From the NCBI RefSeq assembly GCF_944391105.1, contig NZ_CALXSK010000023.1, positions 1-53,019 of the forward strand: a DNA stretch of 53,019 bases, read 5' to 3'. Positions within the stretch are counted from its first letter, which is position 1; each line of letters starts with the position of its first letter. The stretch is from an uncultured Victivallis sp. GTDB lineage: Bacteria; Verrucomicrobiota; Lentisphaeria; Victivallales; Victivallaceae. The position numbers and the translations under genes were made by a program. The notes below the pieces were generated by a model. That model had not been told where the DNA came from. It did no database searches and saw nothing but the letters and a program-made list of their open reading frames with translations. This document shows positions 34,753 to 43,192 of the stretch, in pieces.

Positions 34753-35553
34753 TCAATAACCGATAAATGAGTACAGTATCGTGATGAACACATCCGCCAC
34801 CACGATGAGAAAAATCGAACTGACCACCGCTTTCGTCGCGCCGCGACCGACTCCCTGCGAGTTGTTTGCCGCGTTGAATCCGCAGTAGCACCCCGCCAGC
34901 GTGATGAGCAGCGCGAACGGGACGCTCTTGGCCGCCCCGAGCAGGAAGGTCGTCACATCGAGCGATTCGAGTGTTCTCGTCCAGTAGGCCACGGGCGGAA
35001 TCCGCATGCTCGTGACCCCGATGAGCATCCCCCCGAGAATCCCGGCCGCATCGCCGAAGATCGTCAGAATCGGCATCGAAACAAGCATCGCCGTGAGCTT
35101 GGGAAAGACCAGAAACGACTCCGGACGGATCCCCATCGTTTCGAGCGCGCTGATCTGTTCGTCAAGTTTCATCGTCCCGACTTCCGCCGCAAACGCCGAC
35201 CCTGCCCATCCGGTCATCACCATCGCGACCATGAGCGGGCCGAGCTCCTTGACCACCACGAGCCCGACCGCGTCGGCCACAAAAATCTCCTGCCCGAGTT
35301 TCGAGAGCTGAATCTGCCCGTTGACCGCCATGACCATCCCCATGAGCAGACAGATCAAAAGCACGATCGGCAGCGCCTGAACGCCGCACAGATCCAGGTA
35401 GTAACGCAGGTCCCGCTTCCGCATCCCGTTGCGAAGCAACGAAGGTACCTCCGCCGCGATCCTCCCGATGAATTCAAGCGGGCGGGTTCCGTCCTGCAGA
35501 AGCGGGCGGAAGCGGCGGCTGATCGCCTTGAGCTGTTCCACTCCGGGATTCAA
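34753..35553 (-). CDS. mlaE: MlaE-family ABC transporter permease
   Basis: 266 residues with an N-terminal amphipathic region and about five transmembrane helices. MlaE signatures are the ELGPLMVAMVMTGWAGSAFAAE segment and the GTMKLDEQISALETMG loop that touches the ATPase. The start is a TTG at 35553, 4 nt after the previous stop, with AGAGGATG some 13 nt upstream; the next ATG is 43 codons in and would remove conserved sequence. Forms the permease of the MlaEFD complex with the two genes that follow. Confidence 0.93.
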   Translation of the reverse strand: MNPGVEQLKAISRRFRPLLQDGTRPLEFIGRIAAEVPSLLRNGMRKRDLRYYLDLCGVQALPIVLLICLLMGMVMAVNGQIQLSKLGQEIFVADAVGLVVVKELGPLMVAMVMTGWAGSAFAAEVGTMKLDEQISALETMGIRPESFLVFPKLTAMLVSMPILTIFGDAAGILGGMLIGVTSMRIPPVAYWTRTLESLDVTTFLLGAAKSVPFALLITLAGCYCGFNAANNSQGVGRGATKAVVSSIFLIVVADVFITILYSFIGY

Positions 35554-35557
35554 AATC

Positions 35558-36355
35558 TCAATACATCCTCTGCTGCACTTTCTGCGGCCTCACTTTCGGC
35601 TCTTCCATATAAAGTGCGTACCAGTTGTCGCCGAATCCGGCGTTCGAAAAGTGTTTGTTCCGGCCGTTGACCAGGTTGTCGTAATTGGCGAGCAGCACGG
35701 CGTTGTCGGAGTTCTTCTTCGCTTCGACCAGCGCTGCGAGCGCTTTGGCGGCATCGTTCTGCTTGAGTTTGATCCAGGCGTAGACGCAGCTCAGGAACGC
35801 TCCGTCCTCGCCCTTGAAGCGGCGGCACTTCTTCCGGTAGAAGGTGTCGAGTTTCGGATCTTCCTTCTTGTACATCCGCACGAGCTTGATCGCAAGAGAA
35901 CGCGCGTCGAAGAGCAGGCACTTGGGCATGAGTTTGTCGGCCGCGGCAAAATCCTTCAGCTGGAAATAGAGCTGCATCTTCATCGTATTGATCTGTTTGG
36001 CGAGCATCCAGTTCCAACGGTAAAACGGGTCGAATGCGGTGGTCATCCGCAATGCCTCATGCAGGGCGTCGTTCTGCATCGATTCGAGTTTCTGCTGCAT
36101 CATCTTCGGACTGCCGACGGGGCGTTGCTGGAAATTCTGCACCTGCCGGGCGATCCGTGCCTGGGCGGCCTGCATCGTCTGCTGCATGCCGAGCTGGATG
36201 CGGTTGAGTTTTTTGCGCAGAATGAGCATGATGACCAGCTGCGAAATCAGAAATGCGCCGATTCCGCAGACGATTCCCCATGTCACTCCGAGATCCCGGC
36301 TGGTGAGCGCACCGATCGCAGCTCCGACCACCAGGGAGATAATCATGCTGTACAC
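35558..36355 (-). CDS. membrane protein of unknown function with helical repeat region
   Basis: 265 residues. Two closely spaced hydrophobic helices at 3-46 are followed by a Gln/Met-rich coiled-coil-like stretch (about 50-95) and a mostly helical, basic C-terminal part with TPR-like character (QLYFQLKDFAAADKLM, then DAAKALAALVEAKKN). I do not recognise the family. It begins 12 nt after ffh and ends 4 nt before mlaE, so it is in one transcription unit with SRP and Mla genes and probably acts at the inner membrane. Confidence 0.75.
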   Translation of the reverse strand: MYSMIISLVVGAAIGALTSRDLGVTWGIVCGIGAFLISQLVIMLILRKKLNRIQLGMQQTMQAAQARIARQVQNFQQRPVGSPKMMQQKLESMQNDALHEALRMTTAFDPFYRWNWMLAKQINTMKMQLYFQLKDFAAADKLMPKCLLFDARSLAIKLVRMYKKEDPKLDTFYRKKCRRFKGEDGAFLSCVYAWIKLKQNDAAKALAALVEAKKNSDNAVLLANYDNLVNGRNKHFSNAGFGDNWYALYMEEPKVRPQKVQQRMY

Positions 36356-36367
36356 GAGACTGACTCC

Positions 36368-37822
36368 TTACCGTTTTTTGCGCTGTTTCGCGCGCTGTTT
36401 CTTTGCGAGTTTTGCGAGCCTTTTCTTTTTCTCCTGCTCCTTGCGGGAGAGCGGGGTCGGGCCGCCGAAAAGTCCGCCGAACGAGCCGGGAACTCCGTTG
36501 CTCTCCGGAAGCGAACCGCCGGAGAGAAGCCGTCCGAGCGGGCCGCTCTGCTTCATCATCTTGCGCATACCCTCGAACTGTTTTACGAGTCCGCTGACCA
36601 TTTCGACCGGCACGCCGGAGCCTTTCGCGATGCGCTTTTTGCGCGAGAAGTTCATGAGTTCCGGATTTGCGCGTTCCGCCTTCGTCATCGAGAGGATGAC
36701 CGCTTCCATGCGCATGAAGTGGCGCGGGTCGACCTCGCTCATGGCGCTGGCGATCTGGCGGCCGCCGGGCAGAAATTTGAGGATGCTCTCCATGCCGCCG
36801 AGTTTTTTGATCTGGCGCAGCTGGGCGAGGAAGTCGTCATAGTCGAACTTGTTGGCGCGCAGTTTCTCCTGGAGTTTTCTGGCCTCTTCCTCGTCGATCT
36901 CCTCGGCGGCCTTTTCGACGAGGGAGACCACGTCGCCCATGCCGAGGATACGCCCGGCCATGCGGTCGGGGTGGAACACCTCCAGACTGTCGAGTTTTTC
37001 GCCCATGCCGATGAATTTGACCGGGCAGTTCGTAACTTTGCGGATCGAGAGCGCCGCACCGCCGCGCGCATCGCCGTCGAGCTTGGTGAGGATGAACCCG
37101 GTGAGGTCGAGCGCCTGGTGGAAGTGTTCGGCCACCGAGACCGCCTCCTGACCGAGGGCGGCGTCCGCGACGAGCAGCACTTCGTCCGGATGGACCGCCT
37201 GGCGGATGCGGACGAGCTCCTGAACCATCGTGTCGTCGATCTGCAGCCGGCCGGCCGTGTCGATGATGACCACATCGGTTCCGGCGGCGCGCGCCTGGTC
37301 GACCGCGTTGGTCGCGATTGCCGCGACATTCACGCTCGTGCGTTCGGCGTGAACCGGAATCCCGATTTCGCGGCCGATGATTTCGAGCTGATCGATGGCG
37401 GCGGGGCGGTAGACGTCGCCCGCGACGAGCTGAACTTTCTTCCCCTGCCGTTTCAGCAGCAGCGCGAGTTTGCCCGCGGTGGTGGTTTTGCCGCTGCCGT
37501 GGAGACCGACGAGCATGATGACGGTCGGTTTCGATTTGAATTCGAGTTCCGAGGCGCCGCCGCCGAGGAGTTTCACAAGTTCGTCGTGGACGATCTTGAC
37601 CACCTGCTGCCCCGGCGTCACGCTCTTGATGACCTCCTGTCCGAGGCATTCGCTCTTGACCGCCTCGATGAATTCCGAGACGATTTTGATGTTCACGTCC
37701 GCGTCGAGCAGCGCGAGCCGGATCTCGCGCATCGCATCGGTGATGTTGGCTTCCGTGAGCGTGCTTTGTCCGCGCAGTTTGCGGAATACGTCATGCAGCT
37801 TGTCGCTGAGCGATTCGAACAT
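36368..37822 (-). CDS. ffh: signal recognition particle GTPase Ffh (SRP54)
   Basis: 484 residues. N domain (1-90), G domain with P-loop GLHGSGKTTTAGKL, DTAGRLQID and TKLDGDARGG, then the Met-rich M domain (about 325-450, with MRKMMKQSGPLGRLL) that binds SRP RNA and signal sequences. A Lys/Arg-rich tail ends the protein. It targets membrane proteins to the translocon with SRP RNA; the RNA gene is also in this window at 40777-40886. First gene of the long minus-strand block, behind a TTGAAG-N17-TATATT promoter. Confidence 0.97.
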   Translation of the reverse strand: MFESLSDKLHDVFRKLRGQSTLTEANITDAMREIRLALLDADVNIKIVSEFIEAVKSECLGQEVIKSVTPGQQVVKIVHDELVKLLGGGASELEFKSKPTVIMLVGLHGSGKTTTAGKLALLLKRQGKKVQLVAGDVYRPAAIDQLEIIGREIGIPVHAERTSVNVAAIATNAVDQARAAGTDVVIIDTAGRLQIDDTMVQELVRIRQAVHPDEVLLVADAALGQEAVSVAEHFHQALDLTGFILTKLDGDARGGAALSIRKVTNCPVKFIGMGEKLDSLEVFHPDRMAGRILGMGDVVSLVEKAAEEIDEEEARKLQEKLRANKFDYDDFLAQLRQIKKLGGMESILKFLPGGRQIASAMSEVDPRHFMRMEAVILSMTKAERANPELMNFSRKKRIAKGSGVPVEMVSGLVKQFEGMRKMMKQSGPLGRLLSGGSLPESNGVPGSFGGLFGGPTPLSRKEQEKKKRLAKLAKKQRAKQRKKR

Positions 37823-37875
37823 ACCTTCCTTCTTTCTTCCTTATATTAATCCCATTCTTGAACATAACATCGTTT

Positions 37876-37904
37876 AATATATCTTGATTCCCGTTCAACT
37901 TCAA
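37876..37904 (-). promoter_or_regulatory. candidate promoter of the ffh-led block
   Basis: On the minus strand TTGAAG (37904-37899), 17-nt spacer and TATATT (37881-37876), about 55 nt before the ffh ATG. Confidence 0.6.
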
Positions 37905-37934
37905 GAGAACGTTCAAAAAATCCGTAACATTCGA

Positions 37935-37963
37935 TTGCTTTCCCGTCATTGGAATGGTATTTT
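37935..37963 (+). promoter_or_regulatory. candidate promoter of ilvD
   Basis: TTGCTT (37935-37940), 17-nt spacer and TATTTT (37958-37963), giving a leader of about 30 nt with a strong RBS (GAAGGAGAG). No leader peptide or attenuator is visible. Confidence 0.5.
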
Positions 37964-37998
37964 ATGACAACGCAACATGCATTTGAAGGAGAGTAACC

Positions 37999-39684
37999 AT
38001 GCGCAGCGATATCATGAAGAAGGGGCTCGAGCGCACGCCGCACCGCAGCCTCATGCGGGCAACCGGGCTCAAGGACGGGGATTTTGAAAAGCCGTTCATC
38101 GGCGTCTGCAACTCCTACACGAACATCGTTCCCGGTCACTGCCATCTGAAGAAGGTCGGCGAAATCGTCTGCGAGGCGATCCGCGAGGCAGGCGGCGTCC
38201 CGTATGAATTCAACACGATCGCGGTCTGCGACGGCATTGCGATGGGTCACACCGGCATGAAGTATTCACTTGCGAGTCGCGAAATCATCGCCGACAGCGT
38301 CGAGACGATGGGTTCGGCCCATCCGTTCGACGCGATGATCTGCATTCCGAACTGCGACAAGGTGGTTCCGGGCATGCTGATGGGCGCGATGCGGCTGAAC
38401 ATCCCGACGATCTTCGCTTCCGGCGGGCCGATGCGCGCGGGCCACACCCCCGGCGCCGCGCATGACACCGACTTCAACTCGATCTACGAGGGAGTCGCCG
38501 CCCGCGTGGTCGGCAAGATCGATGACGAGCAGCTGCATGAACTCGAATGCACGGCGTGTCCGGGCGCCGGATCCTGCTCGGGGATGTTCACGGCGAACAG
38601 CATGAACTGCCTCTGCGAAGCGCTGGGAATCGCGCTTCCCGGCAATGGCACGATCGCAGCGGATTCGCCCGAGCGGATCGACTTCTGGCGCCGGGCGGCG
38701 TTCCGGATCGTAGAACTTGCGAAGATGGAGAATCCGCCGCGCGCGAAGGATTTCGTGACCGCGAAGTCGTTCCGCAACGCGCTCGTGCTCGACATGGCCA
38801 TGGGCGGTTCGTCGAACACGGTGCTTCATACGCTGGCGGTGGCGAACGAGGCGGGCTTGAAGGTCGATTTGAAGGATCTCGACGCCATTTCGCGCGAGAC
38901 GCCGAACATCTGCCGGCTTGCTCCTTCGCGCGGCGAGTTCCACATTGTCGAACAGTGCAACAAGGTCGGAGGAATCATGGCGATCTTAAAGGAGATCGCG
39001 AAGAAGCCGGGGCTGATCGACGGCTCCGCGCCGACGATTTCGGGCCTGACGCTCGGCGAACAGCTCGCGGCCGCTCCGGATGCGGACGGCACCGTGATCC
39101 GCACGCTCGACAATGCGTACAGCGAAAAGGGCGGGCTGGCGATTCTCTTCGGCAACCTCGCTGAAAACGGCTGCGTGGTCAAGGCCGCCGGCGTCGATCC
39201 GAAGATGCTGACCCATCGCGGCCCGGCCGTGATCTTCGAGAGCCAGGAGGAGGCGTGCGAAGGCATTCTCGGCGGCAGGGTGAAGGAGGGCGACGTGGTC
39301 GTGATCCGTTACGAGGGGCCGAAGGGCGGTCCCGGCATGCAGGAGATGCTTGCTCCGACCTCGTACATCATGGGGCGCGGGCTCGGTTCATCGGTCGCGC
39401 TCATCACGGACGGTCGTTTTTCCGGGGCGACTCACGGCGCCTGCATCGGGCATGTGAGTCCCGAGGCGGCGGCGGGCGGGCTGATCGGCCTGGTCGAACC
39501 CGGCGACATGATCGAGATCGACATCCCGAACCGTTCGGTGCGTCTGGATGTTCCGGATGCGGTCCTTGCGGAGCGCCGCGCAAAGTGGCAGCCGCGCGAG
39601 CCGAAAATCAAGACCGGTTATCTTGCGAAGTACGCCTCGCTCGCGACCAGCGCCGATACCGGCGGCGTGCTGAAGGTTCGCTGA
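37999..39684 (+). CDS. ilvD: dihydroxy-acid dehydratase
   Basis: 561 residues. It dehydrates dihydroxy-acids to the keto acids of valine and isoleucine synthesis and needs an iron-sulfur cluster. Candidate ligands are Cys37 in GVCNSYT, the cysteine in IPNCDK and the one in [11 protein letters not shown]. The C-terminal part has [21 protein letters not shown], the substrate-site region. GAAGGAG precedes the ATG. It stands alone between ffh and accD and is closed by a clear terminator; no other ilv genes are in the window. Sugar-acid dehydratases (Edd/YjhG-type) are related but usually longer. Confidence 0.95.
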   Translation: MRSDIMKKGLERTPHRSLMRATGLKDGDFEKPFIGVCNSYTNIVPGHCHLKKVGEIVCEAIREAGGVPYEFNTIAVCDGIAMGHTGMKYSLASREIIADSVETMGSAHPFDAMICIPNCDKVVPGMLMGAMRLNIPTIFASGGPMRAGHTPGAAHDTDFNSIYEGVAARVVGKIDDEQLHELECTACPGAGSCSGMFTANSMNCLCEALGIALPGNGTIAADSPERIDFWRRAAFRIVELAKMENPPRAKDFVTAKSFRNALVLDMAMGGSSNTVLHTLAVANEAGLKVDLKDLDAISRETPNICRLAPSRGEFHIVEQCNKVGGIMAILKEIAKKPGLIDGSAPTISGLTLGEQLAAAPDADGTVIRTLDNAYSEKGGLAILFGNLAENGCVVKAAGVDPKMLTHRGPAVIFESQEEACEGILGGRVKEGDVVVIRYEGPKGGPGMQEMLAPTSYIMGRGLGSSVALITDGRFSGATHGACIGHVSPEAAAGGLIGLVEPGDMIEIDIPNRSVRLDVPDAVLAERRAKWQPREPKIKTGYLAKYASLATSADTGGVLKVR

Positions 39685-39698
39685 GGCGGTTCCGGAAG

Positions 39699-39723
39699 AG
39701 CGCGGTGAAAGCCGCGCTTTTTC
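39699..39723 (+). terminator. intrinsic terminator of ilvD
   Basis: Perfect seven-pair stem AGCGCGG/CCGCGCT (39699-39705 with 39712-39718), six-base loop, followed by a T-run. Confidence 0.85.
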
Positions 39724-39778
39724 TTTGCCGTTTCGCGGAAATTCTGAGGTGTGATGGCTGAATATTGCAAATCGGCAA

Positions 39779-39806
39779 TTGAAATTTTCCGGAGAGGAGG
39801 TATATT
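39779..39806 (+). promoter_or_regulatory. promoter of accD
   Basis: TTGAAA (39779-39784), 16-nt spacer and TATATT (39801-39806). The leader of about 80 nt holds no clear structure. Confidence 0.65.
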
Positions 39807-39892
39807 AATCGACTGGTGCTTTTGATTTTTTTACGGCGGGCGTCGGAACCGGCCCGGAATAAGTTGCCTTTAACTGGAGTTGGAAACTTAAT

Positions 39893-40741
39893 ATGTCATT
39901 GTTCAGCAGCGGAAAGTACTCCACCTTGCGGATGCCCGCCCACGGAGAACGGAAAATGATCATCCCGGACGGGTCGTGGGTGAAATGCAAAAGTTGCGGC
40001 CAGACCCTCTATACCGACCGGCTCGAGGACAATCTCCAGGTCTGCTGGTATTGCAACTGCCATTTGCCGATGAACGCGCAGACGCGCATCAAAACCCTGA
40101 CCGATCCCGACAGTTTCGTCGAGATGGATGCGGCTTTGCGCAGCGTTGACCCGCTCGGTTTTGTGGACAGCAAACCCTACGGCGCGCGCCTCGAGGAGAG
40201 CGTGAAGAAGACCGGGCTTGGCGACGCGATCGTCTGCGGTTCGGCGACGCTCGGCGGGAAACCGTTCAAGCTCGGCGTGATGGACTTCCGGTTCATGGGA
40301 GCCTCGATGGGTTCCGTGGTCGGCGAAAAGATCGCGCGTCTCGTGGAAGCCGCGACCGCGGCGAAGGAGCCGGTGGTGCTCGTGACCGCTTCGGGCGGCG
40401 CGCGCATGCAGGAGGGAATCCTTAGCCTCATGCAGATGGCCAAGACCTGCGGGGCGCTCGCGCGCCACAGCGAGGCGGGGCTGCCCTACATTGCGATTCT
40501 GACGAATCCGACCTACGGCGGCGTGACCGCGAGTTTCGCGGCGGTCGGGGATGTGATTCTGGCCGAGCCGGGCGCGATGATCGGTTTCGCCGGGCCGCGC
40601 GTGATTCAGGAGACGACCAATTCGAAGCTGCCGGAAGGGTTCCAGACGGCGGAGTTTCTGCTCGACAAAGGGTTGATCGACCGCGTGGTTGAGCGCAAAA
40701 ATCTGAAAAAAGAGCTTCAATTCCTGCTTGAAATTTTCTGA
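39893..40741 (+). CDS. accD: acetyl-CoA carboxylase carboxyltransferase subunit beta
   Basis: 282 residues. With AccA it transfers carboxyl from biotin to acetyl-CoA, making malonyl-CoA for fatty acid synthesis. The N-terminal zinc ribbon has CxxC pairs at Cys32/35 and Cys51/54. The crotonase-like domain shows LVTASGGARMQEG and NPTYGGVTASFA, which form the CoA pocket and oxyanion hole. Length is typical. TGGAG lies upstream of the ATG. The promoter of the SRP RNA gene overlaps its last codons. accA is not in this window. Confidence 0.96.
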   Translation: MSLFSSGKYSTLRMPAHGERKMIIPDGSWVKCKSCGQTLYTDRLEDNLQVCWYCNCHLPMNAQTRIKTLTDPDSFVEMDAALRSVDPLGFVDSKPYGARLEESVKKTGLGDAIVCGSATLGGKPFKLGVMDFRFMGASMGSVVGEKIARLVEAATAAKEPVVLVTASGGARMQEGILSLMQMAKTCGALARHSEAGLPYIAILTNPTYGGVTASFAAVGDVILAEPGAMIGFAGPRVIQETTNSKLPEGFQTAEFLLDKGLIDRVVERKNLKKELQFLLEIF

Positions 40742-40755
40742 AAACAGGATATACT
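40728..40755 (+). promoter_or_regulatory. promoter of the SRP RNA gene
   Basis: TTGAAA (40728-40733), 16-nt spacer and TATACT (40750-40755). The -35 lies inside the accD coding end. Expected start is near 40762, about 15 nt before the SRP closing stem. Confidence 0.6.
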
Positions 40756-40776
40756 ATAAAACGCGATACGAATTTT

Positions 40777-40886
40777 GCCGCCGGGTTGGACCTCGTGCGT
40801 TGTCAAATGGGTATACCGAGTCAGGTGGGGAACCAAGCAGCTCAATACATGCTTTTGACAAGCCACGGGTCATCTGATCCGGCGGC
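40777..40886 (+). ncRNA. ffs: signal recognition particle RNA, small bacterial type (4.5S-like)
   Basis: A rod-like RNA of about 110 nt. The ends pair perfectly (GCCGCCGG 40777-40784 with CCGGCGGC 40879-40886) and a run of seven T follows, so the closing stem also works as terminator. The apical part carries the universal domain IV motif: gtcagg, tgg-ggaa-cca hairpin with GGAA tetraloop, then agcagc (around 40824-40846). This binds the Ffh M domain. No Alu domain is present. The ends of the mature RNA may differ by some bases. Confidence 0.9.
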
Positions 40887-41010
40887 TCTTTTTTTGTCTT
40901 TTTCAGAACACTGCCGCTGAAGGAATTTGCAATCCCTGAATTGCGGGGGTATGGTATTCTTGGGAGCAGAAAGCGATTGATTCGGCTGACCGGTACCGGG
41001 AGGTTGTGAA

Positions 41011-41514
41011 ATGAGAATCGAGTGTTCGCATGGGTCTGAAGTCCGGAAGAGTCTCGTACCGGGCATCATACGGAATCTGTTCATCTTCTTTTTCTTGACT
41101 GCCTTTTTGATGCCGCTTCCGGCGGCTCCTGCGGCAACGGCTTTGACGCAGGAGAGGAAGGTTTCCCGCAAAGAGGTCATGGGTGTGGTCGATCCCCCGA
41201 ATCCGTTTACGGGTTCCGCAATCTGTTATTCTCTGAATACGAGGCAGGCCGGAGAGAGTTTTACCTTCTCGAAATGGCAGACTTTCAAAAACCACGCCGA
41301 CGGCCTCGCGGAATTCAACCGGGTTTCCGCCGGGCTGGAAACGCATTGCAAGGTCAAGGGGGAAAGGACGTTGTCGAACGATCCGACGATGGTGTTCCGT
41401 TTCAGCAACGGCAGGGTCGTATTGAAGCTGAATTGCGATTCTGAATCCAGTTCGCTGGAAATCCGGGGGGATTTGACGGACCTCGAAGAGCCCGGGAAAG
41501 CCATGGGGCTGTGA
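41011..41514 (+). CDS. exported protein of unknown function
   Basis: 167 residues. A hydrophobic stretch at about 22-42 (LFIFFFLTAFLMPLPAAPAA) looks like a signal peptide after a long basic N-terminus, so the mature form would be periplasmic. The rest is a small, mostly beta-looking domain with no family I recognise. GGGAGG precedes the ATG. It ends 16 nt before the next membrane-protein gene, and the two probably form one unit that starts after the SRP RNA gene. Confidence 0.65.
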   Translation: MRIECSHGSEVRKSLVPGIIRNLFIFFFLTAFLMPLPAAPAATALTQERKVSRKEVMGVVDPPNPFTGSAICYSLNTRQAGESFTFSKWQTFKNHADGLAEFNRVSAGLETHCKVKGERTLSNDPTMVFRFSNGRVVLKLNCDSESSSLEIRGDLTDLEEPGKAMGL

Positions 41515-41530
41515 CGAGGAAGGAGGCGCG

Positions 41531-42220
41531 ATGCCGAAATTTGGACAACGGGCGACCTGGCTGCTGAAACAGCCGTGGTTCTGGATCGTTCTGCTCGATC
41601 TGATCTGGGAGTTTCTCCTCTGGCCGCTTCTTGATTCCCCGCGGATTCTTTATCCGGTTCTGCCGGTGAGCTGGTATGACCACTGGGAGGAGTTCGCGGC
41701 TTTCCGGCTGTATGGATTTCTGGCCATCGGGTCGGGTTTTCTGGTGCTTTCCTCGCTCGCAATCACCATTTCCGCCTTGTTTGCCCGGAACGCGCGCGAC
41801 TGGAAGAAGGCGGGGATCGTGTTCGGCTGTATCTGCCTTGTGCTTTTTACTTTCATCGCCGGAATGCCGCCGCTGGGGCGCGCCACGGAACGGGCTCGGC
41901 GTATCTCCTGCCGGAGCAATCTCAAGCAGATCGTTCTGGCTTTGTCCTGGTATGCCGACGAGAACGGCGGCGCATATCCTCCCGATCTGCGAACGCTCTC
42001 CGATACGGGCGTTCTGTCGGACGAGGCCATCTACCGCTGTCCGAGCCGGTGGCGCCCGAATCCGGAGTGGAGCGACTACGAATACTTCGGGCAGGGGCAT
42101 CGTTCCGATGAAGCGCCGTTCCTCATTCTGCGCGACCTCGCCGGAAACCACCCCGGAGCTTATCGCAATCTCATTTACTCCGATCAAACCGTCTCCTCCG
42201 GGCGGGGCGAGAAGAAGTAA
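41531..42220 (+). CDS. three-helix membrane protein with C-terminal pseudopilin-like domain
   Basis: 229 residues. Hydrophobic helices lie at about 15-35, 60-84 and 95-112. Directly after the third comes MPPLGRATERARRISCRSNLKQIVLAL, cut here as PLGRATERARRISC then NLKQIVLALSWYADENGG, which matches the segment after the N-terminal helix of Lentisphaerota pseudopilins (compare [17 protein letters not shown] in the pseudopilin at 10403-11350). The FTLIE prepilin cleavage motif is absent. A CPSRW cysteine and a hydrophilic tail follow, as in pseudopilin globular parts. Probably anchored in the inner membrane. AGGAAGGAGG precedes the ATG. Function unknown. Confidence 0.7.
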   Translation: MPKFGQRATWLLKQPWFWIVLLDLIWEFLLWPLLDSPRILYPVLPVSWYDHWEEFAAFRLYGFLAIGSGFLVLSSLAITISALFARNARDWKKAGIVFGCICLVLFTFIAGMPPLGRATERARRISCRSNLKQIVLALSWYADENGGAYPPDLRTLSDTGVLSDEAIYRCPSRWRPNPEWSDYEYFGQGHRSDEAPFLILRDLAGNHPGAYRNLIYSDQTVSSGRGEKK

Positions 42221-42298
42221 CCCGTTTCGTCCGGCGGCGGAGGGCGCCCGGCTTCGTTTCCGGGTCGCGAAAAAGCGCGGGTTTTTCCCGTGCGCCAT

Positions 42299-42327
42299 TT
42301 GTAATAAGGCCGGAGAGAGCATATATT
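42299..42327 (+). promoter_or_regulatory. promoter of rph-dnaX
   Basis: TTGTAA (42299-42304), 17-nt spacer and TATATT (42322-42327), about 80 nt before the rph ATG. Confidence 0.6.
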
Positions 42328-42409
42328 TATCGACGGCCCGGAATCGGAGAATCTGCCGGGCGTTTCGAAATCATTCACCGTTTTTTTTGAGAGGGAGACT
42401 CTTTTACCT

Positions 42410-43189
42410 ATGACACGCATCGACGGCCGCGCTCCGGATGAGCTTCGCAAGATCATCATTCACCCGAACTATCTCTCACACCCGCTCTCTTCGGTTCTGA
42501 TCGAGTGCGGCGGAACCCGGGTGATCTGCGCGGTTACGGTCGAAGCGAAAGTTCCGCCGTGGATGAAGGCGCAGAAGGTCCCCGGCGGCTGGGTCACCTG
42601 CGAATACGGCATGCTCCCGGCGTCGACTCACGAGCGCATGCGGCGCGAAGCCTCCGCCGGGAAACAGGGCGGACGCACGATGGAGATCCAGCGGCTGATC
42701 GGCCGCTCGCTGCGCGCAGTGGTCGATCTGAACGAACTCGGCGAAAACACCGCCAGCATCGACTGCGATGTGATCGACGCCGACGGCGGCACCCGCACCG
42801 CGAGCATCACGGGTGCGGCGGTCGCACTCGGACTCGCGTGCCGCAGCGAATGGGGACGGGCGAATTTCGCGGGCTGTCCGCTGCGTGAGAACGTCGCGGC
42901 GATCAGCGTCGGAATCGTCGGCGGCGTGCCGATGCTCGACCTCTGTTATGAGGAGGACTCCTCCGCCGAGGTCGATATGAATGTGGTTATGACCGAATCC
43001 GGAAAACTCGTCGAAGTTCAGGGAACCGCCGAGGGAGCGCCCTTCTCGCGGAAACAGCTCAACGAACTCATCGATCTGGCCGAACACGGTTTGAAACAGA
43101 TTTTCCGGATTCAGAATGAGGTGATCGCTTCCGTCGTGCCGCCTCTGACCGCGGCCGAAGCGACCGGTGACCTGTTCGGGGAGTTTTAA
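42410..43189 (+). CDS. rph: ribonuclease PH
   Basis: 259 residues. This phosphate-dependent 3' exonuclease trims tRNA precursors and other RNAs. Signatures: [11 protein letters not shown] at the N-terminus, the [12 protein letters not shown] strand, [19 protein letters not shown] and [19 protein letters not shown], with the phosphate-site residues and catalytic aspartate in [15 protein letters not shown]. Length is typical. dnaX follows 3 nt later, so the two are cotranscribed. Confidence 0.96.
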   Translation: MTRIDGRAPDELRKIIIHPNYLSHPLSSVLIECGGTRVICAVTVEAKVPPWMKAQKVPGGWVTCEYGMLPASTHERMRREASAGKQGGRTMEIQRLIGRSLRAVVDLNELGENTASIDCDVIDADGGTRTASITGAAVALGLACRSEWGRANFAGCPLRENVAAISVGIVGGVPMLDLCYEEDSSAEVDMNVVMTESGKLVEVQGTAEGAPFSRKQLNELIDLAEHGLKQIFRIQNEVIASVVPPLTAAEATGDLFGEF

Positions 43190-43192
43190 GCG

